A DNA stretch of 64,000 nucleotides from Euclidia mi (Eukaryota > Arthropoda > Insecta > Lepidoptera > Erebidae): assembly GCA_944739405.2 (NCBI GenBank), contig OX123192.2, forward strand, positions 44,754,486 through 44,818,485, in the 5' to 3' direction. Below the pieces are notes generated by a model that was not told the DNA's origin, searched no databases, and worked only from the letters and a program-made list of their open reading frames with translations. Each line of letters opens with the position of its first letter. The first letter of the stretch is position 1. Shown one piece after another: positions 54,637 through 58,530 of this stretch. The translations under genes were made by a program, and so were the position numbers.

Positions 54637-57282
54637 GGACGGACAAGAAAGTGATCTTATAAGCGTTCCTTTTTTTACCTTGAGGTACGGAACCCTAAAA
54701 ATATTTTTAGATAGAATTTTCTTCTTTCTAACTTCTTTTAAACCGTTCTTGTTAACTATTATTTATTTGCCCAACTAGCCCCATCATCTCCACCTATGGG
54801 AGTACAACTTGAACAAACAGAATCTCCAGGGGAACTGAGAGTGAGATGGCTTCCGCCACCCGCAGACAGCCACAACGGACTTATATTGGGATACCGGTTA
54901 AAAGCAGTGCCTCAACTGATCGGTGTCAAAGGTAAGGGTTGTCAATATACTTTTAAATCTAAAAACTGCTTATAGTCATAGAATCTCAAGAATCTGGATC
55001 AAACTTCTAAATAATTATTATCATCTAAATAAGTTTAAACGTAGCGCAAAGTCTGTTCGGTCTTCACCCAATAATTAAAGCAAAACTTAGAGTGTGATTG
55101 AAACTGAACCTATATCCGAAATATTTTAACAGAATATTTTGAAATTTGTTATACAGCCAGAGTAATTATGTTATGTATAATAAGATAATATAAAGAGCAA
55201 TTAGAGCTATCAAATATAAATGCTTCAAATGTTTATATGTGAGTATGATTGATTTGTTAAAATCATTTCTGAAATGATTATATACAATCGAGCTAATACA
55301 TAATCTCTGTTTTGATGTTTCATCAAAAACACTAACTTGATGGAGGCTTGAAGGACATCGGGCGTATTCCCTCTATGTCTACGTAGTTTGCGGCTATCGA
55401 AATAAATCACAAACTAAATGAAAAATGCCCACAAACGAACCAAAGAATGAGCTAAGTACAAAAAATAGAAATCTTACAGGAAACATTATTACAGACAAAA
55501 CTTCGAATAAAAATACACGTATAACTTTTTGCTTTACTCGACCTCTATGAAGTTCACCTATAGAACCACTTGAGTTATGTAAGCTAGCTGAGCGGTGTGG
55601 AATAGCAAACATCCACGAATAGATGAACTTGATATTTTTATAGTTACAGTGGTATAGGAAGACTTCACTCAGTTGAGTTAAGACTTGTGGAAGGAGTACC
55701 TAGGTGCGAATTCCGAAATAAGTTCTGAAAACATCGCAGTGTCATCGACTGCCCGATGTTACGGGGCCTCAAAAATCTAACTCAGTATTTAATTTACGCT
55801 CTACCTGAGGGAAAAAGATTCCCTCCTCTTCTTGAGAATCACTTGATTTACTATCCTATCTTTGCACAAATGCCATTTATGTTTTATAAAATCATTTGTA
55901 TTTTCTTCTTCACTAGCATGTTACGTCTTACATATCTAATAGATACATACCCTTACACGTCTTTATTCACTTTGTTATAGACACAGAAGAAACTAGCGAT
56001 AAGACAATAAAAACTGCTTCATTATACGCGAAACAAGAAACCATTGTTACTGGTCTACTGAAAGGCGTCAGGTAACTGCAAAGTTTCGAACGAACTATTC
56101 GGAGTAATTCACGACTAACTGCGCAGAATTACTCCTTAGAGTTCGATCGAATTCGCAATGTATTATTATTGTACTTAAGGTTTAGTTTTCTTTGGTTTGC
56201 ATGTGTGTTATGAAAACTACTTATAGTATATTAACCTGTTAACGACTAGGACTTAACACTCAGGATAATTATGTTAAGCGACATGCGTAGCTATAATAAT
56301 ATTTATTTCAAGAAATATATTTTCGCGATTTAAAATCTACTGTCACTGTTGGAGCCTATAAATAATGATAACCTCTTAGAACTTATAATATCATAATGCT
56401 CACGCATATGATTGCCTTAATCCATATTTTAGCAATGGCGACCAGTAAAATTGCGACCACGATACTGATTGCATTATAGTGACTGCGTTTGATCGCTATA
56501 TTCAAATAGATATAGTGTGATCAAAAAGTTATTGATCACACTGCATAGGTATTGTGTTTGTATGAGTGTGGACTGCAATGTTCTAACACTTGTCTTTATC
56601 GATGTTCTGATAAGCGGTTGCACGTAACAATTCCGATTGTTTTTGCCGTCGCTGCAGACTGGCCTAAGCCTATTTGCAGCCTCCCTACTTAACACCACGT
56701 CAAATATGGTGTGGTAAATTCAAATACTAGATAACAATTTTTAAGATTCAAAGAATGTTTTCCAAATCTAAGTGTTTTAATCTTGAAAGGTGCAGAGATC
56801 CAAAATAATACGCAGAGTTGAGGTGTTGAGGTGTAGAGTTATTGAGCCACCGTTGCTAAAATAGGCCTATTATGATTAAATGGCCTTATTTTAAGTCATT
56901 TCTGAAACAAAAAAAGGCTTATATAACAATCAACATCGCATAGGGAGACAAACCAGCAAGCGGGTCACCTAATGGTAAGTGATCACCGCTGGCCATAGAC
57001 CCTTGCAATGCTCGAAGGATCACAAGTGCGTTGCCAAACTTTTAAAAATTAATTTGCATGTTTCATAAAGGTTCCAATGCCAAATTGGTTTAGTAATAGC
57101 GGTGCAGATAGCTTGTATGTATCGACATTTAAAGCTATGACAAAAGCTTCTGAATATTATTTTAATTTGTGTTAGTAATTTCACATCTTTGTTGTATAGG
57201 TACGCTGTATCGGTAGCTGCTTTCAACGGCGCGGGCTCCGGTCCATACTCAGTGCCATTGTTCCAAGATACCAGGGAAGGAG
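12322..57282 (+). CDS. Dscam-like: Dscam-family cell adhesion molecule, partial gene (13 internal exons)
   Basis: Thirteen exons (12322-12473, 15211-15301, 32306-32726, 34683-34818, 37781-37900, 42804-42980, 46207-46351, 47105-47253, 48473-48638, 51452-51588, 54779-54931, 55981-56071, 57200-57282) join without a frame break, each flanked by AG and GT. They encode about 673 residues: Ig5 C-half, Ig6, Ig7, Ig8, Ig9, FN3-1 and FN3-2. Each complete Ig domain has both bridge cysteines and the core tryptophan. Domain order, linker motifs (LNVYGPPY, YYSWLKD, YTCVAAN, ARVAGGN) and exon phases fit the Dscam family, whose members are neuronal surface receptors for homophilic recognition and axon or dendrite self-avoidance. 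Both ends run out of the window. Which paralogue it is (Dscam2, 3 or 4 type) I cannot settle; the lack of an Ig7 exon array argues against Dscam1. Family assignment is secure, orthology is not. Confidence 0.93.
12474..15210 (+). other. Intron between Ig5 and Ig6 exons
   Basis: A 2.7-kb intron. It holds the duplicated exon and its copied intron tail (12724 to about 13075). In the remainder, 13076-15210, I see no gene and no recognisable mobile element; it is AT-rich single-copy-looking sequence. Confidence 0.7.
12724..12865 (+). pseudogene. Truncated tandem duplicate of the Ig5 exon
   Basis: From GGC at 12724 to the donor at 12866 this copies the 12332-12473 part of the real exon at an offset of 392 bp. 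It stays open and differs by about five residues (Met to Ile, Thr to Pro, Gln to His, Met to Val, Leu to Ile). Similarity continues into the intron to about 13075. The duplication breakpoint falls 10 nt inside the exon, so the copy lacks the original acceptor and first codons. AG dinucleotides just upstream (12681, 12714, 12719, 12723) all give the wrong phase, and there is no pyrimidine tract. The donor GTGAGT is closer to consensus than that of the real exon. I infer it is not spliced in, but it could be a recent duplicate or act as a decoy donor. Confidence 0.82.
15211..15301 (+). CDS. Dscam-like: Dscam-family exon: N-terminal part of Ig6
   Basis: The acceptor is ACTGCAG ending at 15210 and the donor GTATGT at 15302. 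The first two bases complete the glycine codon begun in the previous exon, giving G-PPYIRALPPFKVQSGQ followed by SITLKCPYYGYPV and a split arginine codon (AG|G). LKCPYYGYPV carries the first bridge cysteine of Ig6, and the following exon supplies the core tryptophan in EITWEYK. Only 91 nt long. It is followed by the largest intron in the window, about 17 kb, filled with nested transposons. Confidence 0.9.
15935..16068 (+). mobile_element. tRNA-derived SINE, 3' fragment
   Basis: Matches the 3' part of the SINE at 16363-16628: GGCAATAGGCT, CCTATTACGT, TGGCGAAAAGTGGG and CCTCTGCCTACCCCTTCGGG, then an (ATGT)n tail. The tRNA-like head is missing. Confidence 0.75.
16212..16360 (+). mobile_element. 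SINE-like fragment abutting a second SINE
   Basis: GTGCCGTGTGGTTGACGGCA, TGTTACCACCCCC and GTGGGTATCGTAAGAGGCGA match the start of the element at 41533-41768. It stops where the next SINE begins at 16363, suggesting an insertion or a composite SINE. Confidence 0.6.
16363..16628 (+). mobile_element. tRNA-derived SINE
   Basis: The head GACTGCCTCGTTGGTCTCGC and the B box GGTTCGATTCC (16417-16427) are tRNA-like. The body contains CTCAGTAGCAGCACGGAGTC and CTGCCTACCCCTTCGGGG, and the tail is (ATGT)n. A second copy is at 46756-47028. Not a tRNA gene: no cloverleaf acceptor end follows. Confidence 0.82.
16630..16862 (+). repeat. Interspersed repeat with (GACA)n and GGTACGGAACCC end
   Basis: Contains GACAGACAGACAGACAGACA (16784 on) and ends TTTTAGGTACGGAACCCTAAAA. 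Same family as 17392-17575 and 54038-54710. Confidence 0.65.
17392..17575 (+). repeat. Interspersed repeat, GGTTCCGTACC family
   Basis: Starts GGGCAAATGCGAGTCGGACT, then CGCGCACGAAGGGTTCCGTA, and ends TTTTAGGTACGGCATCCT. The GGTTCCGTACC and GGTACGG blocks form an inverted pair. Confidence 0.65.
18150..18262. repeat. ATAC/ATAA tetranucleotide microsatellite
   Basis: Imperfect runs of ACAT, ATAC and ATAA units inside the LINE 3' UTR. Confidence 0.85.
18483..19025 (-). pseudogene. LINE reverse transcriptase, C-terminal part
   Basis: A 180-codon frame reading MISKVNWSMLPDIQFDGNVL, RVKNLGLIMDKTLSWGYQI and RKLFASAGSLRRQRNFLP. This is the thumb and C-terminal connection region of a Jockey-type RT, where the motifs LGxxxDxxLSW and LLLPVLDYAD are standard. 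The catalytic part lies beyond the RTE insertion at 22245 on, so this frame is the separated C-terminus of one disrupted gene. Confidence 0.85.
19447..20462 (-). pseudogene. RTE reverse transcriptase (copy B), frameshifted
   Basis: Two minus frames, 20064-20462 and 19447-20079, together carry the RT core. The first reads RIFNSVLFSGRTPRAWSKS, FFKKGDKTMLKNYRPISLLS, FQPPEQAGFRGGYGTIDHI and CLAFVDYEKAFDSIETW (first catalytic aspartate region). The second reads LRFADDIVIVAETVQDLQ with the catalytic FADD, then NLDKTKIMFN, YVYLGQTLQLGRHNF and the C-terminal VLPVMTYGAETWTLT. A frameshift between them falls near 20070, and the GVRQGDVISP stretch is damaged. RT of RTE elements primes cDNA synthesis on nicked target DNA. 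Not translatable as one protein. Confidence 0.88.
21352..22137 (-). pseudogene. RTE endonuclease domain (copy B)
   Basis: A 261-codon minus frame with an APE-type endonuclease: MATYNGRTLRLDKHL, LGLCEVRREGEDT (catalytic Glu), GGVGFLVHK, VIQVYAPTSAYSDDEVEEMY and VVMGDFNAKVG. The frame breaks after GEIIGG; the remaining end of the domain (FIMADKRRIFRDVSV, NTGSDHRLVRGTLN) is in the minus frame 20849-21271. The N-terminal leader is Pro/Gly-rich. This endonuclease nicks target DNA for target-primed reverse transcription. Similar proteins are often annotated as craniofacial development protein 2-like. Confidence 0.88.
22245..24440 (-). mobile_element. Jockey-type LINE, 5' part of the split element
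   Basis: Continuation of 17938-19074. Degenerate minus frames give, in element order: VVHINAQSIPAHF (start of the endonuclease, about 24300), a GDFN-type piece near 23900, a nucleotide-binding linker, NPKPSSFTDYRPISILPFLS (22676-22993), and FYTVDFHILLGI with GVSQSGVFSPLLFAIFINSI (22337-22669). Many stops and shifts. The 5' limit near 24440 is approximate. Confidence 0.82.
22337..23691 (-). pseudogene. LINE reverse transcriptase, N-terminal and palm parts, decayed
   Basis: Three minus frames (23041-23691, 22676-22993, 22337-22669) make up the inter-domain linker and the RT fingers and palm. Recognisable are KHAPIRPIKLKHLPAPWLT, the PALTDYRPISILP-type finger motif (here SSFTDYRPISILPFLS), the GFCPGHSTVTALVH motif, and a palm segment in which the usual SKAFDTVDH has become NAFYTVDF. 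GVPQGSxLSPLLF has become GVSQSGVFSPLLF. The catalytic FADD segment is lost near 22330. The gene is dead, apart from the insertion that also split it. Confidence 0.82.
25275..25440 (+). repeat. Interspersed repeat (CCAACTCTGGTGTYGGAG family)
   Basis: GGCCAACTCTGGTGTTGGAG also begins the copy at 38045-38225 and, inverted, that at 42465-42610. Confidence 0.55.
25735..25975. repeat. Tandem pair of about 115-bp repeats
   Basis: Two adjacent units share CTA...AATCAAGCCCTTTCATT, ACCCATATT and CGCCATTTTGT followed by CGGCGGCCATCTT or a variant. Confidence 0.75.
26091..26190. repeat. Short tandem array of AAACCGTTTA units
   Basis: GGTCAAGCTAA(A/G)TAAAACCGTTTA occurs twice, then two more copies of AAAATAAAACCGTTT and one inverted unit. 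Confidence 0.7.
26827..26859. repeat. 10-bp inverted repeat beside a CG run
   Basis: GAAGGTACAT and ATGTACCTTC flank a 13-nt loop; a (CG)n run ends just upstream near 26820. Confidence 0.7.
26995..27205 (+). mobile_element. Helitron-like non-autonomous repeat
   Basis: Begins TTAATATATAAAATTCTTGC, contains ACTGACTGACTGACAGACAC and GCTGAAATTTGGCATGTATG, and ends GCTGCTGGCGTCCTCTAGTA. The CTAG end preceded by a weak hairpin is Helitron-like. An inverted copy is at 63648-63870. Confidence 0.6.
27558..28162 (+). mobile_element. 605-bp GC-rich poly(A) retroelement, non-autonomous
   Basis: Flanked by a perfect 13-bp target duplication GGGTGTGTGTCCT (27545-27557 and 28163-28175) and ending in about 17 A residues, so it inserted by target-primed reverse transcription on the + strand. 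It begins with seven C residues that can pair with a G7 run about 30 nt inside, and GTGG/CCAC blocks lie between. It is far more GC-rich than its surroundings. No RT or endonuclease motif is present, so it is non-autonomous or internally deleted. The long frames inside it in several phases reflect base composition. I do not recognise the family; a non-LTR 5' UTR joined to a 3' UTR is one reading. Confidence 0.85.
28279..30126 (-). pseudogene. RTE reverse transcriptase (copy C), frameshifted
   Basis: Four minus frames cover the linker, RT and C-terminus: 29662-30126 (SQLTKLKTEDGRIVSSKPEL, FYGQLYTTTQQ, then ALKQLKNNKAPGDDGITSEL), 29027-29674 (FFKKGDKTLLKNYRPITLLS, GFRKGYSTIDHIHTLRQVI, CLAFVDYEKAFDSIETWAVL), 28654-29229 (GVRQGDVISQKLF, LRFADDIVVMAETMKNL with the catalytic FADD, MNMDKTKIMSN) and 28279-28644 (VTQRVIERAMLGVSLRDRI, LKWQCAGHIARRTDGRW). 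Frameshifts lie near 29665 and 29200 and a stop near 28650. Every RT motif is present in sequence, so the inactivation is recent. Confidence 0.9.
30141..31358 (-). CDS. RTE endonuclease domain (copy C), intact 405-codon frame
   Basis: APE-type endonuclease of an RTE retrotransposon, which nicks target DNA to prime reverse transcription. Reading on the minus strand: LALATLNTRTLRTDEKIVEL (start of the domain), IIGLSEVRRQGEDSI with the catalytic glutamate, GGVGFIVHKSL, VIQVYAPISTHPDEEVEAMY, VVMGDFNAELGKRDGDELR with the catalytic Asp/Asn, WTWVSPDGATKNEIDFIM and SLKVGSDHRMVRSTLN with the final His. All key residues look intact. The frame ends at a stop near 30141 just before the RT linker, so the full polyprotein is broken here. 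The N-terminal 90 residues are a low-complexity leader. Confidence 0.9.
   Translation of the reverse strand: MQDGQQRPALKTSATAIDNTPAKRADYGKFPPYMNKTNKNRPLVSGGPASPGYCSGHGNDGARGAKNLRKRSGYHYQRQLALATLNTRTLRTDEKIVELEEELSKLRWDIIGLSEVRRQGEDSIVLNSGNLLFYREGDLQSQGGVGFIVHKSLVTNVVNIGSVSSRVAYLILRISKRYLLKVIQVYAPISTHPDEEVEAMYEDISRAIYGFRIHYTVVMGDFNAELGKRDGDELRVGQFGYGPRNSQGHLLASFMEKEGLYMMNSFFKKRECCKWTWVSPDGATKNEIDFIMSTKRQLFNDVSVINSLKVGSDHRMVRSTLNICTSLERSRLIKSTLRPAPVHIQNPENFQLELKNRFEYLSKCVDVDEYSNGFVDAVHTTGAQFFKSPRKAREPTRSRVQPSSC
32306..32726 (+). CDS. Dscam-like: Dscam-family exon: Ig6 C-half plus Ig7 N-half
   Basis: The acceptor is CTCTTACAG ending at 32305 and the donor GTAAGT at 32727. Entry is in phase 2 and exit in phase 0. 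The exon encodes 139 full codons: EITWEYKGKE (core Trp of Ig6), a long basic insert, GATYSCIVRSPSGE (second Cys of Ig6), the linker FELHVVEAPQ, then Ig7 with LQEGQIVQIHCNLKSGD (first Cys), VYYSWLKDEKK (core Trp) and HLK at the junction. In Drosophila Dscam1 and Dscam2 the Ig7 N-half sits on alternative exons; here it is fused to Ig6. The insert holds two R-X-K-R motifs, RYKR at 32367-32378 and RAKR at 32430-32441, followed by Ser and Asp. These match the furin-type consensus; whether they are cut is unknown. Confidence 0.93.
33481..33661 (+). mobile_element. Jockey-type LINE 3' end fragment (sense)
   Basis: TGCCTGGAAGAAATTGCTGT, GCGATAAGGCCGCCAATTGT and GTGGTGTACAATAAAGATTT, ending in a (TCTAA)n tail, match the 3' UTR of the split LINE at 17938-18080 in the opposite orientation. 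No coding part remains. Confidence 0.8.
34015..34305 (+). mobile_element. SINE with RTE-like 3' tail
   Basis: A tRNA-like B-box stretch (CTCGGTTTGAATCC), the body AAACATCGTGAGGAAACCTG and GAGAGTTCTCCATAATGTTC, then GAGAAGAGGCCCGTGCCCAG and a (GATGAT)n tail. Copies at 59600-59892 and, 3' part only, 51315-51405. Confidence 0.82.
34440..34545 (-). mobile_element. RTE 3' remnant (copy C family)
   Basis: CAAGATCGTCGGTCCACCTT and TACCTTTGCTGCG match 28370-28415 of copy C. Confidence 0.65.
34561..34594. repeat. Perfect 16-bp inverted repeat with 2-nt loop
   Basis: ACATCGACCAATATTG and CAATATTGGTCGATGT around GT. It contains two overlapping copies of AATATTGGTC. It is 89 bp upstream of the exon at 34683. 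Confidence 0.9.
34683..34818 (+). CDS. Dscam-like: Dscam-family exon: C-terminal half of Ig7
   Basis: The acceptor is TTTTCAG ending at 34682 and the donor GTAAAA at 34819. Starting in phase 0 it reads IVERSLEFFSVLIIKNVSLD, then HCGTYTCVAANHVAKVNRT and VNLYIK, and ends after one base of a valine codon. TYTCVAAN carries the second cysteine of Ig7. The residue before GTYTC is an extra cysteine (DHCG) where the family usually has a small or polar residue, giving an unpaired thiol two strands away from the bridge. KNVS and VNRT are possible glycosylation sites. A 34-nt palindrome lies 89 bp upstream in the intron. Confidence 0.92.
34819..37780 (+). other. Intron between Ig7 and Ig8
   Basis: A MITE-like element occupies 36455-37203. 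34819-36454 and 37204-37780 show no gene or clear repeat. Confidence 0.65.
36455..37203. mobile_element. Putative 749-bp MITE with 20-bp inverted ends
   Basis: AGGCCCTTCTCTCATGAAGC at the left matches GCTTCGTGAGAGAAGGGCCT at the right with one mismatch. GGTAGCGTGCGAC occurs twice inside (37031-37066). No transposase frame. No target duplication is clear, so the superfamily stays open. Confidence 0.68.
37781..37900 (+). CDS. Dscam-like: Dscam-family exon: N-terminal half of Ig8
   Basis: The acceptor is TGTACAG ending at 37780 and the donor GTAAGT at 37901. The split valine codon is followed by APKWSEEPQNSSLLLGRGGH, ISCSANGYPQPQ and THWLKKD. ISCSANGYP holds the first bridge cysteine and THWLK the core tryptophan. 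APKW matches the start of Ig8 in other Dscam proteins (VAPRW). QNSS is a possible N-glycosylation site. The exon exits in phase 1. Confidence 0.91.
38045..38225 (+). repeat. Interspersed repeat (CCAACTCTGGTGTYGGAG family)
   Basis: GCCAACTCTGGTGTCGGAGT, then AAGAACCGGGACTGAGGGCT and CGAAGCATGGTAG, shared with the inverted copy at 42465-42610. Confidence 0.65.
39860..40070 (+). mobile_element. Old tRNA-derived SINE copy
   Basis: GGTTGCCTGATCGTCTTGAC and CGTGGGTTCGATC are tRNA-like; the body has TTCGTGTCCCTTAATTGTAT and the end is A-rich. A related minus-strand copy is at about 62095-62290. Confidence 0.5.
40365..40944. mobile_element. Putative 580-bp MITE with iterated internal motif
   Basis: The ends TTAGGGCGTTGTTACAC and GTGTTACAACGCTCTAA are inverted with two mismatches. 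Inside, GAGCTTGCTACGAGCTAG or variants recur at 40391, 40455, 40660 and 40695, with a weaker one near 40421. No coding frame. The ends resemble hAT-type termini but no 8-bp target duplication is visible. Confidence 0.62.
41533..41768 (+). mobile_element. SINE with RTE-like 3' tail
   Basis: TGTTACCACCCC, CATGGGTGTCGTAAGAG and TTTGGCCAGCGTGGTATAGT, then GGCCTAGTCCAGCAGTGGAC and a (GATGAT)n tail, the same tail as RTE copies A to C. Confidence 0.78.
42215..42360 (-). mobile_element. Antisense tRNA-like SINE fragment
   Basis: The minus strand reads GGAGCAGTAGTTTGAGCGGT and GGTCGTGGGCTTGATTACC, a degenerate A/B-box pair. Confidence 0.45.
42465..42610 (-). repeat. Interspersed repeat, inverted copy
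   Basis: Minus strand: CTAACTCTGGTGTCGAAG, AAGAACCGGGATTCAGCGAG and CTCCGAAGCACGGTAG, matching 38045-38225. Confidence 0.6.
42804..42980 (+). CDS. Dscam-like: Dscam-family exon: C-terminal half of Ig8
   Basis: The acceptor is CTATTTTCAG ending at 42803 and the donor GTAAGT at 42981. It reads VSETWRPVLEVAGGGVLSLS, then NGSLIFDSVALSDAGLYTCH, then VENGVGEALSKTVWISVN. ALSDAGLYTC is the canonical DxGxYxC motif with the second Ig8 cysteine, and SNGS is a possible glycosylation site. Entry and exit are both phase 1. A strong 41-nt palindrome (43040-43080) sits 60 nt past the donor in the intron. Confidence 0.92.
43040..43080. repeat. 41-nt near-perfect palindrome just past a splice donor
   Basis: CCCTTGGAGACCGTGT and ACACGGTCTCCAAGGG form perfect 16-bp arms. 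The 9-nt loop GGTGCACCA is itself self-complementary. Confidence 0.93.
44735..44940 (-). mobile_element. Helitron-like or SINE-like antisense repeat
   Basis: AAACTAGCTGTTTCCCTCGG, TTCACCCGCGTC, ATCAGTCCAGCCGTTTCAGA and a GACA run are typical of a very common insect repeat ending in CTAGTTT when read on the minus strand. Confidence 0.6.
46207..46351 (+). CDS. Dscam-like: Dscam-family exon: N-terminal half of Ig9
   Basis: The acceptor is GCTTTTCAG ending at 46206 and the donor GTAAGT at 46352. It reads K-PVTFDVGSRNMTAKLG, QHVTIECQAKGDDPI and RIMWTRNGMPINPLTQ with a split arginine codon at the end. IECQAKGDDP holds the first bridge cysteine and IMWTRNG the core tryptophan; CxAKGDxPI is a very typical Dscam Ig9 sequence. 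RNMT is a possible glycosylation site. Entry phase 1, exit phase 2. Confidence 0.93.
46352..47104 (+). other. Intron within Ig9
   Basis: About a third is a tRNA-derived SINE (46756-47028) that ends 76 bp from the acceptor. Confidence 0.8.
46756..47028 (+). mobile_element. tRNA-derived SINE
   Basis: Head GACTGCCTCGTTGGTCTTGC, B box GGTTCGATTCC at 46810-46820, body CTCAGTAGCAGCACGGAGTC and CTGCCTACCCCTTCAGG, (AATA)n tail. Same family as 16363-16628. Confidence 0.85.
47105..47253 (+). CDS. Dscam-like: Dscam-family exon: C-terminal half of Ig9
   Basis: The acceptor AG is at 47103-47104 after ATTATTATTTTT, and the donor GTAAGT is at 47254. The first base completes the arginine codon. It reads VKISEAKTDDGMTSILELLQ, then TETIDGALYQCRAGNPFGAD, then VFSVHLTVL. 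TIDGALYQCRAGNPFG contains the second bridge cysteine of Ig9. Exit phase 1, leading into the FN3 stalk. Confidence 0.92.
47254..48472 (+). other. Intron between Ig9 and FN3-1
   Basis: Contains an antisense open frame (47288-47540) that looks coding. 47560-48472 shows nothing recognisable. Confidence 0.6.
47288..47540 (-). CDS. Possible antisense exon, unrecognised protein
   Basis: The minus strand is open for about 84 codons: FKNFEFQLGCFGYLERTIEE, IMTREIYEPNVWGQVIRPSG, TFVDQIGDVLKKWLASKHPE, LVSIYEKRYESRGSPRGLLG. The composition (few repeats, balanced charged and hydrophobic residues, R/G codons) is unlike the AT-driven frames around it. At its 3' end GTGAGT (minus strand, 47287 down) is a consensus splice donor. 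A TTGTAG that could be an acceptor precedes FKNF. I do not recognise the family. It could be an exon of a gene nested in the Dscam intron, a processed fragment or part of an unnamed transposon. Confidence 0.35.
48473..48638 (+). CDS. Dscam-like: Dscam-family exon: N-terminal part of FN3-1
   Basis: The acceptor is ACTTTTAG ending at 48472 and the donor GTAAGT at 48639. It reads E-PPTAPSDLSVDSIKSRS, VKLSWRDMARSLAQYYS and LQITSTQRLTWNSAKVINIS with a split lysine codon. The P-x-x-P-x-x-L start and VKLSW tryptophan are classical fibronectin type III B-strand features. NIS near the end is a possible glycosylation site. This is the first FN3 domain after Ig9, as in all Dscam proteins. Confidence 0.91.
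50162..50201. repeat. Perfect 18-bp hairpin with 4-nt loop
   Basis: TGGACAGTAATAATGAGC and GCTCATTATTACTGTCCA around CACC. Confidence 0.93.
51315..51405 (+). mobile_element. SINE 3' fragment with RTE-like tail
   Basis: GAGAAGAGGCCCGTGCCCAG, CAGTGGGACAGTATATACAG and GATGATGATGATG match 34235-34305 and 59835-59892. It ends 47 bp before an exon. Confidence 0.8.
51452..51588 (+). CDS. Dscam-like: Dscam-family exon: C-terminal part of FN3-1
   Basis: The acceptor is TCTTTAACAG ending at 51451 and the donor GTAAGA at 51589. It reads SDDIRHVVEIEDLLPATSYS, ARVAGGNQADLSQYS and TPVRFTTTEE. The LxPxTxYxxRVxxxNxxxxSxYS pattern is the E-F-G strand signature of FN3 domains. Entry phase 2, exit phase 1. 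A SINE 3' fragment lies 50 bp upstream, within the intron, close to the acceptor. Confidence 0.91.
51589..54778 (+). other. Intron between FN3-1 and FN3-2
   Basis: 51589-54037 shows no gene or clear element. A long hairpin repeat fills 54038-54710. Confidence 0.6.
54038..54710 (+). repeat. Interspersed repeat with long internal hairpin and GACA run
   Basis: Starts GGGCAAGTGCGAGTCTGACT, CGCGCACCGAGGGTTCCGTA and ends TTGAGGTACGGAACCCTAAA, with (ACAG)n at 54602-54640. A near-symmetrical hairpin at 54190-54433 is centred on 54311; the arms 54224-54252 and 54371-54399 match at 28 of 29 positions. Fullest copy of the family also at 16630 and 17392. Confidence 0.75.
54779..54931 (+). CDS. Dscam-like: Dscam-family exon: N-terminal part of FN3-2
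   Basis: The acceptor is CCAACTAG ending at 54778 and the donor GTAAGG at 54932. It reads A-PSSPPMGVQLEQTESPGE, LRVRWLPPPADSHNGLILG and YRLKAVPQLIGVK. LRVRWLPPP and NGLILGYRL are standard FN3 B- and C-strand motifs. Entry and exit both phase 1. The acceptor follows a long repeat (54038-54710) by only about 70 bp. Confidence 0.92.
54932..57199 (+). other. Introns around the middle FN3-2 exon
   Basis: The first (54932-55980) shows nothing recognisable. The second (56072-57199) carries a fragment of a common lepidopteran repeat at about 56940-57030 (AGCGGGTCACCTAATGGTAA, GTGATCACCGCTGGCCATAG). Confidence 0.6.
55981..56071 (+). CDS. Dscam-like: Dscam-family exon: middle of FN3-2
   Basis: The acceptor is TTGTTATAG ending at 55980 and the donor GTAACT at 56072. 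It reads D-TEETSDKTIKTASLYAKQ and ETIVTGLLKGVR (last codon split). ETIVTGLLKGVRY corresponds to the E strand of an FN3 domain, where the family has a Leu-x-x-Leu/Thr-x-Y pattern. A short exon of 91 nt; it is supported mainly by phase (1 in, 2 out) and by the fit between its neighbours. Confidence 0.87.
57200..57282 (+). CDS. Dscam-like: Dscam-family exon: C-terminal part of FN3-2
   Basis: The acceptor is GTTGTATAG ending at 57199 and the donor GTAAAA at 57283. It reads R-YAVSVAAFNGAGSGPYSV and PLFQDTREG with one base left over. YAVSVAAFNGAGSGPYS is the canonical F-G segment of an FN3 domain. It is the last exon I can find; FN3-3 should lie beyond the window after an intron of more than 6.7 kb containing a Tc1-like transposon. 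Confidence 0.92.
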
Positions 57283-58530
57283 GTAAAATTTCGTATATTT
57301 CTTCATAAAATTTTATAAGCGTGTAAAATTTCAAGCAAAATTTATAGTCCGTTTAAAATATGGCGTAACATCCGTAAAGTGATACCAAATCATAATGAAT
57401 GGCTCTTCTATTATTACGCTGCGGTTAAAATTCGAGTTAAGTACCTTATCTGCCCAATTTCGTTTGGCTATCTTCATTAAACTGTAACTAAATAAAGCTT
57501 GAATTATTTAAAAAAGTGGAAAGAGTGAGATCTGTCAAACAACAAGAAGTCAAGTCAAACAACGTCAAGTTGTGTTTCAACAGTACAGTCACGAGCATAA
57601 ATATATTACTATGGGCAGATTAGCAAAAATATATGACCCAAGAATGAGTTCAATAATATCTGTCTGCACGTACGCAGCAAAAATATGTAATATTATCAGG
57701 CAGCGTGATGAAGTGGCATCAAAATTATATGATGAAAATGTCGAAGCATAAATATGTGATGTGACATGTGGCAAAATGTTATGATCCCTTGTGGAGAGCA
57801 AATATGTGTTACGTTTTCTATTTCTGTAATTTGCATTGATTCCGCCCTAAAAGCATAAATATGTGACATCAACTAGGTGGCAATAATATCTGACATTCCT
57901 ACAATTTATAATCTTCCGCTCACATTTTTGCAAATGGCTAAACTAACGAATTTACGCGTAAAATAAAAAGTAAGCAATAACCAATTGCCATGTTCGCTCT
58001 GATTTGTTGAATAAGTCACGTGTTTTTTTCCTTGCTCTTCACCGCCATTGTTCGCCACTTTAACGAATAAACTTGAACTTTAGCGATGTTTATGAGCCTA
58101 AGTCAACGGAACCCTGCTTCGCTTGGCTCCTATTTTTGTGTTTAGTGTTACAAGAAAACCTAACATAGCTTATTAAGTTGAACTGATGCCGACCTTCATT
58201 ATCACCGACCGACCAATCAGAGAGCAGTGTGTTATTTGCCGTATTTTATAGAAGCGTAAAATTAATGCGAAGCTTCTGTGATTGGCCGAACCGTTTAGAA
58301 TCTAACGAATGGATATCCATTAGTTTATAAATTTACCACGAGGCGTCACAAATTGATAAATTTGCGAAAATATGGGCTTAAAATAATTCAATTTATCTCC
58401 CGTTTAGAATCCTACGAAAGTTTATAAACTTACTAGGAAATTTATAAACTTTAGAATTAAAATCGACTAAATCCACCATTTTCATCATTACGTCCTGTAG
58501 CCTCTGTTGCATTGTAATACTATATAGAGT